NCBI GenBank assembly: GCA_011763485.2
Contig: JAANSK020252606.1
Coordinates: forward strand, 1 to 56,529
Direction of reading: 5' to 3'
From: Isoetes engelmannii
Taxonomy: Eukaryota; Streptophyta; Lycopodiopsida; Isoetales; Isoetaceae
Length of the DNA stretch: 56,529 nt
The translations under genes were made by a program, and so were the position numbers. Below, piece after piece: positions 15,072 through 23,339 of this stretch. A model generated the notes under the pieces. That model saw nothing but the letters and a program-made list of their open reading frames with translations, ran no database searches and had not been told where the DNA came from. The stretch's first letter is position 1. Each line of letters begins with the position of its first letter.

Positions 15072-16091
15072 ATGCCCCGTCCCGGCGTTACCAAGGTCGA
15101 CGTACAGACCGCCAAGTCCGAACTCGAAGCGGCCGGCAAGCGCGTGTCGGTCGCCGCCATCATTGCCCACCTGGGCACCGGGTCCTCGTCCACGGTCACG
15201 CCGCTGCTGGGCGAGCTGCGCCGCGAAGACGCAGCGGCCAGTGCTGCCGCGCCGAAGACCACATCAGCCATCCCCGCCGAGGTCATCGAGCGGATGACCG
15301 AAGTGGCCAAGCAGACCGCCACCGCTATGTACCGCGTGCTCGCCGAGCCGGTCGAAACGATGGCCCGCCAGAAGGACGAGCAGATCGAGACCGAACGCCG
15401 CGACATGCAGGCAGAGGTCGACCAGGCCCTTGCCGAGCTGGCGCTGGCTACCGCGCGCAACGGCGAGCTGCAGGACCAGGCGAACGCGGGCACCGCACGC
15501 GCTGCCGAACTCGCCGAGCGCCTGGCCCGCGTTGAAGAAGCGCGCCGCGAGGAAGCGCAGCGCCACGCCGACGAAACCCGGCTGGAACGCGCGCAGCACC
15601 TGGAAGAGCTGGGGCGCGAGCGTGCCCAGCGCGCGGAAACCGTCGAGCTGATGCGACAGCAGAGCGAGCAGCTGCGTGCCGACCTGCAGCACGAGCGCGG
15701 CGAGACCTCACGCCTCAATGCTCGCTGCGACGAGCTGGCCAACGAGCTGCAGGATCTGCGCACCAAGCTCGCAGCGCAGCAGCAGGCCACGGCCGCCGCC
15801 GAGCACGACCACCGCGCCGAGTGCGAACAACACCAGCGCACCCGCGACGACCTCAACAATCTGCGAGAAGAACTGACGCGCGAACGCGCCGAGCGCGCCC
15901 GCGAGCGCGAGGAACTGCGCGGCGAACTGCGCGCCCTGGCCGAGACCGCCAAAGGCACCGAAGCAGCCCTGCGCAGCGAAGCCGCCAGCCTGCGCGACCG
16001 CCTCGATGCGGCGATGGGAGAGGCAGCCGAGCTGCGGGGCCGCATGGCTGCACTCCCTGCATCGCCGTCCACCGCGAAGAAGACCTCATGA
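15072..16091 (+). CDS. kfrA: KfrA, coiled-coil DNA-binding plasmid protein
   Basis: A 339-aa protein with the KfrA_N DNA-binding domain in residues about 1-110 (PGVTKVDVQTAKSELEAAGK, VAAIIAHLGTGSSSTVTPLL) and then a long uninterrupted Glu/Arg/Ala-rich coiled coil to about residue 325. KfrA forms elongated oligomers, autoregulates, and supports plasmid stability, possibly as a nucleoid-like or segregation scaffold. Ribosome binding site AAGGAG. A perfect operator palindrome lies just upstream. Part of the same Kfr system as the KfrB-domain protein at 18033. Confidence 0.93.
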   Translation: MPRPGVTKVDVQTAKSELEAAGKRVSVAAIIAHLGTGSSSTVTPLLGELRREDAAASAAAPKTTSAIPAEVIERMTEVAKQTATAMYRVLAEPVETMARQKDEQIETERRDMQAEVDQALAELALATARNGELQDQANAGTARAAELAERLARVEEARREEAQRHADETRLERAQHLEELGRERAQRAETVELMRQQSEQLRADLQHERGETSRLNARCDELANELQDLRTKLAAQQQATAAAEHDHRAECEQHQRTRDDLNNLREELTRERAERAREREELRGELRALAETAKGTEAALRSEAASLRDRLDAAMGEAAELRGRMAALPASPSTAKKTS

Positions 16092-16381
16092 CCGCCGACG
16101 AATCGCTCGCCGTCGACCTCCTGAACTGGTTCGGGACCCGACGTTTCACCGCCCGCGACTACTACCGGCACTACCACGCCGGCAGCCGCGACGACTTCCC
16201 CACAGCGTCCGACCTGGACGAGATCCGAACCCGCCTCGCTGCCGTCCCCAGGCTGGCACCGCGATCGCCGGGACCACGGGGCGGCGAGGGCTGGCAGCTC
16301 AGCTCCTACGGCGTTCAGTTCGCACAACGTCTGCGCGCACCGAAGAACCCGACGCTCCACGCCGGGTCCGTTGCTGCCTGA
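16088..16381 (+). CDS. Hypothetical protein coupled to kfrA
   Basis: 97 aa, ATGA overlap with kfrA. Contains LNWFGTRRFTARDYYRHYHAG, DLDEIRTRLAAVPRL, resembling a winged-helix module. Function unknown, possibly a KfrA partner. Confidence 0.6.
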   Translation: MTADESLAVDLLNWFGTRRFTARDYYRHYHAGSRDDFPTASDLDEIRTRLAAVPRLAPRSPGPRGGEGWQLSSYGVQFAQRLRAPKNPTLHAGSVAA

Positions 16382-16693
16382 TCCGGCCGCCCCGGTCGCA
16401 ACGACCGGCACCCTCGACGGTTCCACCGCTGCATGCTCGGCCCCTTGCCGAGGCCGGGGCCATTGCCCGAGAACCTGTTCGACCTCCACCGGCTTCCTGA
16501 CTCCGCGGCTCGTTCGCGCGATCAGGTTGAGCCGGGGACGCTCCCGGCAAGGGCACGCTAACGCTCTGCGGCATTCCGTTCGACGGGCGTAGCCCGACGA
16601 AACGGGGATGCCTGCGACCCTGTGCCGCTCGCTTTCTTCCCCGGCTCTTTCCCGCGCTACCGACGCAGCCCGCGTCGCAACCAGGAGAGCACG
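16382..16693 (+). promoter_or_regulatory. Structured leader (singleton)
   Basis: Hairpin CGGGC (16584-16588) with GCCCG (16592-16596), flanked by GTTCGA and ACGAAACGGGG, ending 98 bp before the ATG. Ribosome binding site AGGAGAG. Stem bases match those of the ardC leader but differ from family B/D/E stems. Confidence 0.65.
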
Positions 16694-17095
16694 ATGAACG
16701 CAGTGGTCGACGTTCCCGACAGTGGCAACTACACCCGCCACCCCAGCACCGAGAGTCCCGAGCAAGGCCGGTTCTTCTCCCGCCGCCGCAGCGCGCTCTA
16801 CAGCCTGCGCAAGGACGGCTCGATCTGGTGCAAGCGCCTGACCCACGGCTGGCGCCTGGCCAACCCGGTGCCGAGCCCCGAAGGCCTCGCCTCACAGGTG
16901 GCCCTGTTCGAGCGGATCACATCGACCTGCAAGCCCTGGCAGCGCCACGTGGACGACATCCCCACGATGCAGGAGCTGGAACAGCAGTACCGCGAGGATG
17001 GTTGCTGCGAGACGCCCACCGGCCATGTGGTCGAGCCTGATGGCACCGGGCCGGACGGCGTGCCGTCCTGGCTGATGATCTTCGGGATGATCTGA
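16694..17095 (+). CDS. Hypothetical protein, leader-controlled (133 aa)
   Basis: Start fixed by AGGAGAG. Contains FSRRRSALYSLRKDGSIWCKRL and a Trp/Pro-rich end. No recognised family. One of the cargo genes behind a CGACGG-hairpin leader. Confidence 0.65.
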   Translation: MNAVVDVPDSGNYTRHPSTESPEQGRFFSRRRSALYSLRKDGSIWCKRLTHGWRLANPVPSPEGLASQVALFERITSTCKPWQRHVDDIPTMQELEQQYREDGCCETPTGHVVEPDGTGPDGVPSWLMIFGMI

Positions 17096-17101
17096 GGCAT
17101 C

Positions 17102-17130
17102 GGCCCCGGACTCATCGTCCGGGGCCTTCC
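17102..17130. terminator. Bidirectional terminator
   Basis: Perfect 10-bp stem GGCCCCGGAC/GTCCGGGGCC with 5-base loop between convergent genes. Confidence 0.8.
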
Positions 17131-17139
17131 TCGAGCGCT

Positions 17140-17493
17140 CTATCCGGCGTACAGCCCGCGCTGCAGCAGGAGCGCCGCACCCATCGCGCACAGCGCGGCG
17201 GCGGTGCCCGCCCAGCGCGGGCGCGGAATCCACACGCACCACAGCGCCATGCCCAGCGCGACCAGCGCGGCGCCGATCAAGACCGCCGGTTCACCCTCAA
17301 TCGTCACTGACTGGACCCCGTAGCGGTTGGGCTCGCCGTAGTACCGCCTCGACACCGCCGCAAGCGCCCCGACCGACATCACCACCGCGCCGATCGCCGA
17401 CAAAAGCACCTGCAGCCACAGCCGATCTCTTCGTCTCCCGGCATCGCGCACCGCCTGCGAAACGACCCTTTCAGCCTCGCTTTTCTCCCTCAC
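17140..17493 (-). CDS. Small integral membrane protein
   Basis: 117 aa with a charged cytoplasmic start (MREKSEAERVVSQAVRDAGRRR) and three hydrophobic segments at about residues 27-47, 70-88 and 95-113. No family recognised. Confidence 0.6.
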   Translation of the reverse strand: MREKSEAERVVSQAVRDAGRRRDRLWLQVLLSAIGAVVMSVGALAAVSRRYYGEPNRYGVQSVTIEGEPAVLIGAALVALGMALWCVWIPRPRWAGTAAALCAMGAALLLQRGLYAG

Positions 17494-17513
17494 CTAAGCC
17501 CTCCGACTCCGAA

Positions 17514-17527
17514 TTGCACATGTGCAA
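17514..17527. repeat. 14-bp palindrome TTGCACATGTGCAA, copy 6
   Basis: Exact copy between divergent genes, 32 bp before the inverted repeat of the parD-like promoter. Confidence 0.85.
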
Positions 17528-17558
17528 CGTGCCCGCAAAATGCGAATTGCGCTTTTGC

Positions 17559-17585
17559 GCATGCAATATCTCGCATATTGCATGC
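17559..17585. promoter_or_regulatory. Operator-like inverted repeat before the parD-like gene
   Basis: Perfect 11-bp arms GCATGCAATAT and ATATTGCATGC, 5-bp centre, 72 bp before the start codon. Likely bound by the ParD-like antitoxin. Core shared with the oriV repeat at 3269-3305. Confidence 0.65.
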
Positions 17586-17657
17586 AAGAACTGACGACGC
17601 CACACTACGTCCGGAGTGGCGTTTTGCCACCACCCTTGACAAGTACGGAGAAGTCCA

Positions 17658-18020
17658 ATGGCTCAGTCAGTAAAGATTGACGATGACCTCGCCACGGTCC
17701 TGCGCGAAGACGCGAACCGTGAAAGCCGCAGCCTCGCGGGTCAGGTGGAGCATTACATCCGCCTGGGCCGAGCCATCGCGCGCTCACCTGATTATGACCA
17801 GCGACACATCGACTCCGCGCTCTCCGGCGGCATGGAAGTCCAGGAACTCACCCTCGAAGAACAGGAAGCGTTCTTCGCCGAGTTCGCATCACTCATGGAA
17901 AAGCAGGGTGCTTCGCACGCCTATTACGAAGATCGGCGACAGCGCGGTGTCGGCGTCGGCCTGGCAGCCGATGGCCGCCTGATCCGCCAGCTTCCCGGCG
18001 GTCAACACGCCGCTTACTAA
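17658..18020 (+). CDS. ParD-like antitoxin
   Basis: A 120-aa protein. The first 45 residues form a ribbon-helix-helix-type module of the ParD-like family (SVKIDDDLATVLREDANRES, LAGQVEHYIRLGRAI). The rest is acidic and flexible with a final Gly-rich block (GVGVGLAADGRLIRQLPGG) typical of a toxin-binding tail. It lies 12 bp before the zeta-domain gene, so it is the obvious antitoxin candidate, instead of the usual epsilon protein. Ribosome binding site CGGAGAAG. Confidence 0.75.
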   Translation: MAQSVKIDDDLATVLREDANRESRSLAGQVEHYIRLGRAIARSPDYDQRHIDSALSGGMEVQELTLEEQEAFFAEFASLMEKQGASHAYYEDRRQRGVGVGLAADGRLIRQLPGGQHAAY

Positions 18021-18032
18021 GGGAGACCCGAC

Positions 18033-19565
18033 ATGGCCGAAGGTAAACCCACTCTGTTCGTGATCGCCGGTCCGGAAGGAAGCGGCAAGAGCACCTATCA
18101 CCAGAACGAAATCGGCACGCAGTCGAAAGTGTCGTCGGCACTGCGCGCCGAATACATCAGCAACGACAGCAAGCCAATCCTGAGCAACGACAAGGTGCAG
18201 CAGCAGCTCGGCGAGAACGGCACCCGTGCATTCGGTGCCGGCAATCTGATCGCGCAGCAGCAGGCCCGCGAAGCGATCGCCGCAAATAAAAGCGTCACCT
18301 ACGAGACCAGCTTCAACCGCGGCGACCTTGCGCTGGTCGACCAGGCCAAGGCCTCGGGCTTCCGCGTTGTTCTCTCTCACGTCAGCACTGGATCGCCAGA
18401 ACTCAACGTCGCTCGCGTTGCCGAGCGCGTGAAAGAAGGCGGGCGGGATGCTCCCGCTTCCGCCGTCCGCGCAGACTTCGACAACGGCAAGCTGATCGCC
18501 GAGGCGACGAAGAAGGCCGATTACACGTTCGTGCTCGACACCTCACAGCTGAACCAGCCAGCTCGCCACGTTGCCACGTTGCAGCGTGGCCGAATCACCA
18601 ACGCGGTTCCCAGCGAACAGCAACCAGCCTGGGTGAAGGAAACATACTCCGAGCAGCTGCAGCAATACCGAGACACGCGAACCTCTGCTGCTGAGCGTTC
18701 GTTCGCTACCGCCGTCGACAAGGCCGAGCAGCGCGTCCCCGGTGCTAACGTCCAGATCGCCGGGCACAAGCCCGGCACCTACAGCGGTCCGATTGTTGAT
18801 CGCACGCCGCACCACACACTTCAGCAGACCGGCCCCAAGGATTTCGTCGCGCACTTCGATGCGCGCCTCGCCGTAACGCCGAGCAAAGACCAAAACGTCA
18901 CGCTGACCTACGGTGCCAACCGCGAACCGGCCAAGGTCGAATTCCTCGCGCCGGCACCACCACGTGATGCCGACAAACTCAAGGCCGAAGTCCGCGACTT
19001 CCTGACGCTCTCGCGCGAGCAGGCTTCCAAAAACCCGCGCCTTGAAGTCGCTTACGCCGCGTTCGACAAGCTCTCCGACAAGGCGATCGACGTTAGCCCA
19101 CGCAATGACAAGGTGGAACGAGACGTCGACCAGCTCATCAAGAACAGCATCGCCGCTCGCCTTAGCACCGGAAAAAACATCGAGATCAGCAAGGGCCAGG
19201 TCGACGCGGTGCAGTACCAGGTCGCGTCACGCTCGCTCGACGCCGCCCTTCAAGAAAAGCAGCTGAACCCCGAACGAACGCCACGAATCGACCCGGAGCA
19301 CCGCCGGATCATTGTTGATCGCTCCGAACAGATCGTCCGCGCGACCGAGGGTCGCGTCGCGACCATCGAACCCCAGAGCCCGGCGTTCAAGGAAGCGCAG
19401 CGCATCGCCGCGCAGCTCGCCAAACACGATGGCGTCCGCTCGGACTCTCCGTTCGCGTCCAAGGACCTCGCAAACGCCTACCAGAAGGAACAGCTCAACG
19501 AGTTGAAGCAAAGCCAGCAGCTGCAGCAGCAACGCCAGGCGCTGCGGGGACGTGGCCTCGACTGA
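18033..19565 (+). CDS. Zeta-toxin/KfrB-domain fusion protein
   Basis: A 510-aa protein in three parts. Residues 1-190 are a zeta-type kinase with Walker A GPEGSGKST (13-21), the family's FNRGDL helix and a conserved basic C-lobe. Zeta toxins phosphorylate UDP-N-acetylglucosamine or related sugars. Residues about 243-305 match the KfrB domain (PGTYSGPIVDRT, VAHFDARL, VTLTYGANREPAKVEF). Residues about 315-475 are a helical domain shared with the protein at 5634-6239, followed by a Gln/Arg tail. Ribosome binding site GGGAG. Fusion ties a killing or growth-control enzyme to the KfrA/B/C stability system. It looks intact. Confidence 0.85.
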   Translation: MAEGKPTLFVIAGPEGSGKSTYHQNEIGTQSKVSSALRAEYISNDSKPILSNDKVQQQLGENGTRAFGAGNLIAQQQAREAIAANKSVTYETSFNRGDLALVDQAKASGFRVVLSHVSTGSPELNVARVAERVKEGGRDAPASAVRADFDNGKLIAEATKKADYTFVLDTSQLNQPARHVATLQRGRITNAVPSEQQPAWVKETYSEQLQQYRDTRTSAAERSFATAVDKAEQRVPGANVQIAGHKPGTYSGPIVDRTPHHTLQQTGPKDFVAHFDARLAVTPSKDQNVTLTYGANREPAKVEFLAPAPPRDADKLKAEVRDFLTLSREQASKNPRLEVAYAAFDKLSDKAIDVSPRNDKVERDVDQLIKNSIAARLSTGKNIEISKGQVDAVQYQVASRSLDAALQEKQLNPERTPRIDPEHRRIIVDRSEQIVRATEGRVATIEPQSPAFKEAQRIAAQLAKHDGVRSDSPFASKDLANAYQKEQLNELKQSQQLQQQRQALRGRGLD

Positions 19566-19612
19566 TTCACCTTCTGCTTACTCCTGCGGGTTCTCCCCCC
19601 GCACCTTCCTTG

Positions 19613-19638
19613 GGGCCGCTAACGCGGCCCTTCTTTTT
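19613..19638 (+). terminator. Terminator of the zeta/KfrB operon
   Basis: GGGCCGC/GCGGCCC stem, loop TAAC, then TTCTTTTT. Confidence 0.85.
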
Positions 19639-19739
19639 GAGGCTTACACATGGTTCCGGCTCTCGCCGGAACCATTACCGAAGGCGGCTGACCGCTACCG
19701 CGAACGCCGCCTCTCGGCTTTGCGGATGAGGGGTTCAGG

Positions 19740-19962
19740 ACCGATTCCCCTGTTGACCGCCTCGCGGTTCACCTGATCGCCAAAAGCTCGACCGACAGCG
19801 TCCAGCGGCAACCCCCTTTCGCGGATAAACGGCTTCCTCCCCTGCTGCGCTGGGTCCCCTCCATTGATTCCACGGTGGGGTTGCCCCCGGCCTCTTCCTG
19901 TCGGTCGGACCTGCGATCACGGCGAAACCACTCAGCGAAGCAAGTCCACAGGAGGAAGCACG
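19740..19962 (+). promoter_or_regulatory. Structured leader, family C copy 1
   Basis: Outer stem GGCAACCCC (19807-19815) with GGGGTTGCC (19877-19885). The enclosed 60 bp is nearly identical to family C copy 2, where the outer stem is a different but still complementary pair. Downstream block CACTCAGCGAAGCAAG and ribosome binding site AGGAGGAA are shared by the three family C copies. Confidence 0.75.
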
Positions 19963-20358
19963 ATGTCCAACCCCGCCATCCAAACCGCAGAAGCCACGGC
20001 AACAGCAGAAGCCGGCTCACCATCTAGCAAAGCAGGTCGGGAACCGCTGGACGACATGTTCCAGCAGATGAAGCACTGGCGGCTGGTGGGATGCCACATC
20101 GCGACGGCTGAGAACCAGATCGTCGCCAAGCTGGCAGACAACGGCGAGTCCGTCCTGCAGTGGGAACACACCCCGGCCGAGCTGGCGATGGCGGCCAAGG
20201 CCCGCGCGATCCTCGCAATCCCCGCGATGGTCGAAGCCCTGCAGATGGCGCTCTTCGGTCTCACGGAAGACGCGGACAACAACGGCGGCAACGTCGACCG
20301 TGCCGGCGTCTTGGGCTGGGTCCGCAATGCCCTGGCGGCTGCAGGGGTGCCGGCGTGA
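19963..20358 (+). CDS. Hypothetical protein, family C leader gene (131 aa)
   Basis: Start fixed by AGGAGGAA. Residues 8-25 (TAEATATAEAGSPSSKAG) match the start of the product at 43610 because the family C element runs on into the coding region. The remainder is unique, with AELAMAAKARAILAIPAMVEAL and a Gly/Asn loop. Resembles short plasmid proteins of unknown function with an Asn-Gly-Gly-Asn turn (DADNNGGNVDRAGVLGWV). Confidence 0.65.
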   Translation: MSNPAIQTAEATATAEAGSPSSKAGREPLDDMFQQMKHWRLVGCHIATAENQIVAKLADNGESVLQWEHTPAELAMAAKARAILAIPAMVEALQMALFGLTEDADNNGGNVDRAGVLGWVRNALAAAGVPA

Positions 20359-20633
20359 AGCCGCACCCCGTGGTGAAGGCGATCCAGAAAGCCCTTCGGC
20401 CGGCGCACGCCGACCTGGCTCGCCAGTTCAACCCATTCAGCCTGATGCAGTCGTTCCGATTCGGTTTTGAAACGGCGCACTACCTCATCGAGCGCGTCGA
20501 CCAGTCCGACGACTTCGTGATGCGCCCGGACGTGTTGAACAAGTTTCTGCGCTTCGAGCGCGACGACGCAGCGCGCGAAGCCTTCACCCGTTTCGAGTCC
20601 GTCCGCGAGCAGCTCCGCGTGACGGCGCCCTGA
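20355..20633 (+). CDS. Hypothetical protein (92 aa)
   Basis: GTG start overlapping the previous stop (GTGA). Aromatic, helical sequence (FNPFSLMQSFRFGFETAHYLIE). Unknown, translated with its neighbour. Confidence 0.6.
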   Translation: MKPHPVVKAIQKALRPAHADLARQFNPFSLMQSFRFGFETAHYLIERVDQSDDFVMRPDVLNKFLRFERDDAAREAFTRFESVREQLRVTAP

Positions 20634-20658
20634 CTTCACCACGACAGGAGATCCACCG

Positions 20659-21066
20659 ATGGACGCACTGATTCAGAACACGATCCGCAAGAACTTCGAC
20701 ACGCTCGCCGAACTGTTCGGCGGCAACCTCGACCACCTGCCGGAGGCATCGAAATCCACGTCCGGCAGCTTCATGGACGCCCATTTCGACCGGCTCTACA
20801 AGGACGACGACGGCCGCATCGTCATCGGCCTGGCCCACTACTACGAGATGAATGGGGACCTGGTTCCCGATCCGTCAATGGAAGTCCGACTCGACCGGAC
20901 GGCGAAGACCGCCGAGGCCTTGAGCTTTCAGGATGCCCAGCACTATCACGAGGTATACGACGGCGAGCGGGCGATCGTCGCGCGTCAGCACTCGCTGAAT
21001 ACGTTCCTGAGCATGTGGCTCAACAACATGAAGTCGCAGGGCCACCGCTTCCGGGTGGCCGCATGA
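20659..21066 (+). CDS. Hypothetical protein (135 aa)
   Basis: Ribosome binding site CAGGAG. Pattern of a short alpha/beta fold with GRIVIGLAHYYEMNGDLVPDP and a final helix TFLSMWLNNMKSQG, resembling plasmid proteins of the DUF6908 kind. I am not certain of that family. Confidence 0.6.
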   Translation: MDALIQNTIRKNFDTLAELFGGNLDHLPEASKSTSGSFMDAHFDRLYKDDDGRIVIGLAHYYEMNGDLVPDPSMEVRLDRTAKTAEALSFQDAQHYHEVYDGERAIVARQHSLNTFLSMWLNNMKSQGHRFRVAA

Positions 21067-21320
21067 ACGCGCACGTCATCCAGGCATCAAGCCATCGCGT
21101 CGGTCGGCTTCCCGCCCGCAAGGATCTTCGACGCACTTTCGAGCAGACCGCCAGGAAGTGCGTCGACTGGCAGGACTTCCGCCGCAGCGTCGGTCGACTG
21201 ATCGGCACTGCCGGCCGCACTCATACCCGATCGGCTGACTGGCGATCGAGCGCGTGGCGCATCGCCGGCAAGGCTTGGGCCGATGTTCACCCGCATGCCG
21301 AACCCAACACGCTGCACTGA
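21063..21320 (+). CDS. Hypothetical basic protein (85 aa)
   Basis: ATGA overlap with the previous gene. Basic and Arg/His-rich, ending ten bp before the PP-loop ATPase gene, so probably in the same operon. Unknown. Confidence 0.55.
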   Translation: MNAHVIQASSHRVGRLPARKDLRRTFEQTARKCVDWQDFRRSVGRLIGTAGRTHTRSADWRSSAWRIAGKAWADVHPHAEPNTLH

Positions 21321-21330
21321 GGGCACGCAC

Positions 21331-22365
21331 ATGATTGATTCCGTCGACTCCAACGCCGGCCCTCAGCTCGGACTGTTCGGTGACGTGCGCCCGCCGGTCA
21401 TCGCTGCATGGGGTGCCGGCGTCGACTCCACCGCCATGCTCATCGAGCTGATCGAGCGCGGCGAGCGCGTCGACCAGGTGCTGTTCGCCGATACGGGAGC
21501 CGAGCGTAAGGAGACCTACGACTTCATCCCAGTCTTCATCGCCTGGCTGTCCGAGCGCGGCGTGCCGGTGACAATCGTTCGGTACCAGGCGAAGAACTTC
21601 AAAAACTTTCCCGCCTACCGCACCCTCACCGAAAACGTGCTCGCCTGCGGAACCCTTCCGGGTATCTCGATGGGTGCGGCATCGTGCTCCGCTAAGTGGA
21701 AGCAGCAGCCGCAGGACAAGTGGTGCAAGACCTACGAGCCCGCAGTGCGGACCTGGGCCGCCGGCGGCAAGGTCGTCAAGCTGATCGGCTACGACAGCTC
21801 GCCCGCTGATGATCGCCGTTTCGCTGCGCGCGACGGCGTGCATGAGGACGAGCACTACATCTACCGTTACCCGCTGCGCGAATGGGGTTGGGCGCGGGCC
21901 GAGTGTCAGGCGCGGATCGCTCGCGCGGGCCTGCCGGTGCCGCCGAAATCGAGCTGTTTTTTCTGCCTCGCCATGAAGCCCGCCGAAGTGTCGTCGCTTC
22001 CGGTGCAGCAGCTGCGGCAGATCGTCTTAATCGAGGCGCGAGCCGCGCCGCGACTGAGGACCTGCGAAGGATTGTGGCGGTCGACCGTAAAGGGCTGCCG
22101 CGGTGCCACACCCCGGCCGGGCTCGATGACGACCTACATCCGCGAACAGGGCTTGCTGCCCGCCGATGAAGTCGAAGAGATCCAGCAGATCGCGCCGGAC
22201 ATGCTCACGCCGTTCCGTGGCCCGGACGGACAGGTGTCGACGGAGAACCGGCCCGAGCTGGGCGCGTGGTTGAAGCTGTTCGCCATGCGCGACCAGGGCC
22301 GCTTCGATGTCGGCGACGCGCGCCTGTTCCAGGACACCAAGACGCCCACGGTGGTCGCAGCATGA
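21331..22365 (+). CDS. PP-loop ATPase, PAPS-reductase/DndC-like
   Basis: A 344-aa member of the PAPS-reductase-like N-type ATP pyrophosphatase superfamily. The PP-loop motif is WGAGVDSTAMLIEL (about 27-40), followed by VLFADTGAERKETYDFI with the conserved DTG(A)E. Cys residues in MGAASCSAKWKQ and SSCFFC resemble the Fe-S/thiol positions of DndC-like proteins. Such enzymes activate a substrate with ATP for sulfur or other group transfer, in sulfate assimilation or DNA/tRNA modification. The 4-bp overlap with the Mom-like gene argues for nucleic-acid modification rather than sulfate use. Confidence 0.8.
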   Translation: MIDSVDSNAGPQLGLFGDVRPPVIAAWGAGVDSTAMLIELIERGERVDQVLFADTGAERKETYDFIPVFIAWLSERGVPVTIVRYQAKNFKNFPAYRTLTENVLACGTLPGISMGAASCSAKWKQQPQDKWCKTYEPAVRTWAAGGKVVKLIGYDSSPADDRRFAARDGVHEDEHYIYRYPLREWGWARAECQARIARAGLPVPPKSSCFFCLAMKPAEVSSLPVQQLRQIVLIEARAAPRLRTCEGLWRSTVKGCRGATPRPGSMTTYIREQGLLPADEVEEIQQIAPDMLTPFRGPDGQVSTENRPELGAWLKLFAMRDQGRFDVGDARLFQDTKTPTVVAA

Positions 22366-23084
22366 ACGCGACCGCCGAGCGGTGCCCGTACTGCGGAGAG
22401 CCGCAGATCCTCGACGTGTTCGAGGTGTGGAGCGATCACAACTTCATGCTCGACACCTGCTGCGAAGGCCTGCGCGACGCTGCCGCGCAGCAGCTCGAGG
22501 ACGACTACCACCAGGTTGACGGCCTCCGCAGCAGCTCGCGTTGGTTCGCGCCGATCATGGAAAAGGCAGTCGGCTACGCGCTGCGGCGCGTGATACCTCA
22601 CGCGGGCAGCTTGCTGGCCGACTACGCGCTCAGCATTCGCCCGGTGGACTTCGCCACCGCGCTCGCGTTCGTGCGCGAGCATCACGCGCACTGCCGGCCG
22701 CCGGCCGGCTGGAAGTTCGGCGCGCAGATCGTCAGCGGCAGCACGCGGATCGGCGTGGTCATCGTCGGCCGCCCGGTCGCACGCATGCTCGACCGCACCG
22801 GCACGACGTTGGAAGTCACGCGCCTGTGCCTGGACCGGACCCTGCCAGATCCGCTGCGCTGGAACGCCTGCAGCATGCTCTACAGCTGGGCAGCCCGCGA
22901 AGCACGCAAGCGCGGCGCGAGCAGGATCATCAGCTACACCCGCGACGATGAGTCCGGCGCTTCGTTGATCGCCGCCGGCTGGAAGATCGACCGCAGATCG
23001 GCGGGCGGCAGCTGGTCGCGGCAAGGCCGACGCCGAGCATCAATCAACACCGTGCCGAAGCACCGATGGTGCAGGGTCCTGTAA
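22362..23084 (+). CDS. Mom-like acyltransferase (XF1762 family)
   Basis: A 240-aa protein with an N-terminal CPYC zinc-like pair (residues 8-11) and DTCC, and a GNAT-like core from about residue 95: VGRPVARMLD, LEVTRLCLDRTLPDP, NACSMLYSWAAREARKRGASRIISYT, ending in a Trp/Arg segment. This pattern is that of the XF1762 family, related to phage Mu Mom, whose acyltransferase fold modifies adenine in DNA and blocks restriction. ATGA overlap with the PP-loop gene. Assignment to Mom is by pattern only. Confidence 0.7.
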   Translation: MNATAERCPYCGEPQILDVFEVWSDHNFMLDTCCEGLRDAAAQQLEDDYHQVDGLRSSSRWFAPIMEKAVGYALRRVIPHAGSLLADYALSIRPVDFATALAFVREHHAHCRPPAGWKFGAQIVSGSTRIGVVIVGRPVARMLDRTGTTLEVTRLCLDRTLPDPLRWNACSMLYSWAAREARKRGASRIISYTRDDESGASLIAAGWKIDRRSAGGSWSRQGRRRASINTVPKHRWCRVL

Positions 23085-23339
23085 CGCCGACGCCAGGCCG
23101 GCATGAAGGCGGCGACTGCACCCCATCGAACAAGGCCCCGATTGGGCGGCTGCAAACGAGCGGCAGGATGCAGGCCGGAGCGGGGGCTGCAAGGACCTCG
23201 CTATGCTCGCCTGCGGTGCCGTCACCGTGTCGACGGCGGCCATGCCGCCGACGAACGATTCCGGCAGACCCTATCCGCCCCCGCGGAACCCCGGCCTACG
23301 CACCCGCTCCGCGCAGCCCGCGCACAACCGGAGAACCCC
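23085..23339 (+). promoter_or_regulatory. Structured leader (singleton)
   Basis: Hairpin CGGCGGC (23234-23240) with GCCGCCG (23244-23250), flanked by TGTCGA and ACGAACGATTCC, ending 90 bp before the start codon. Ribosome binding site CCGGAG. Confidence 0.65.

Noticed and set aside
14696-16846. 716-codon minus-strand frame
   Set aside because: Antisense of kfrA's coiled coil; Ser/Arg-rich low complexity product.
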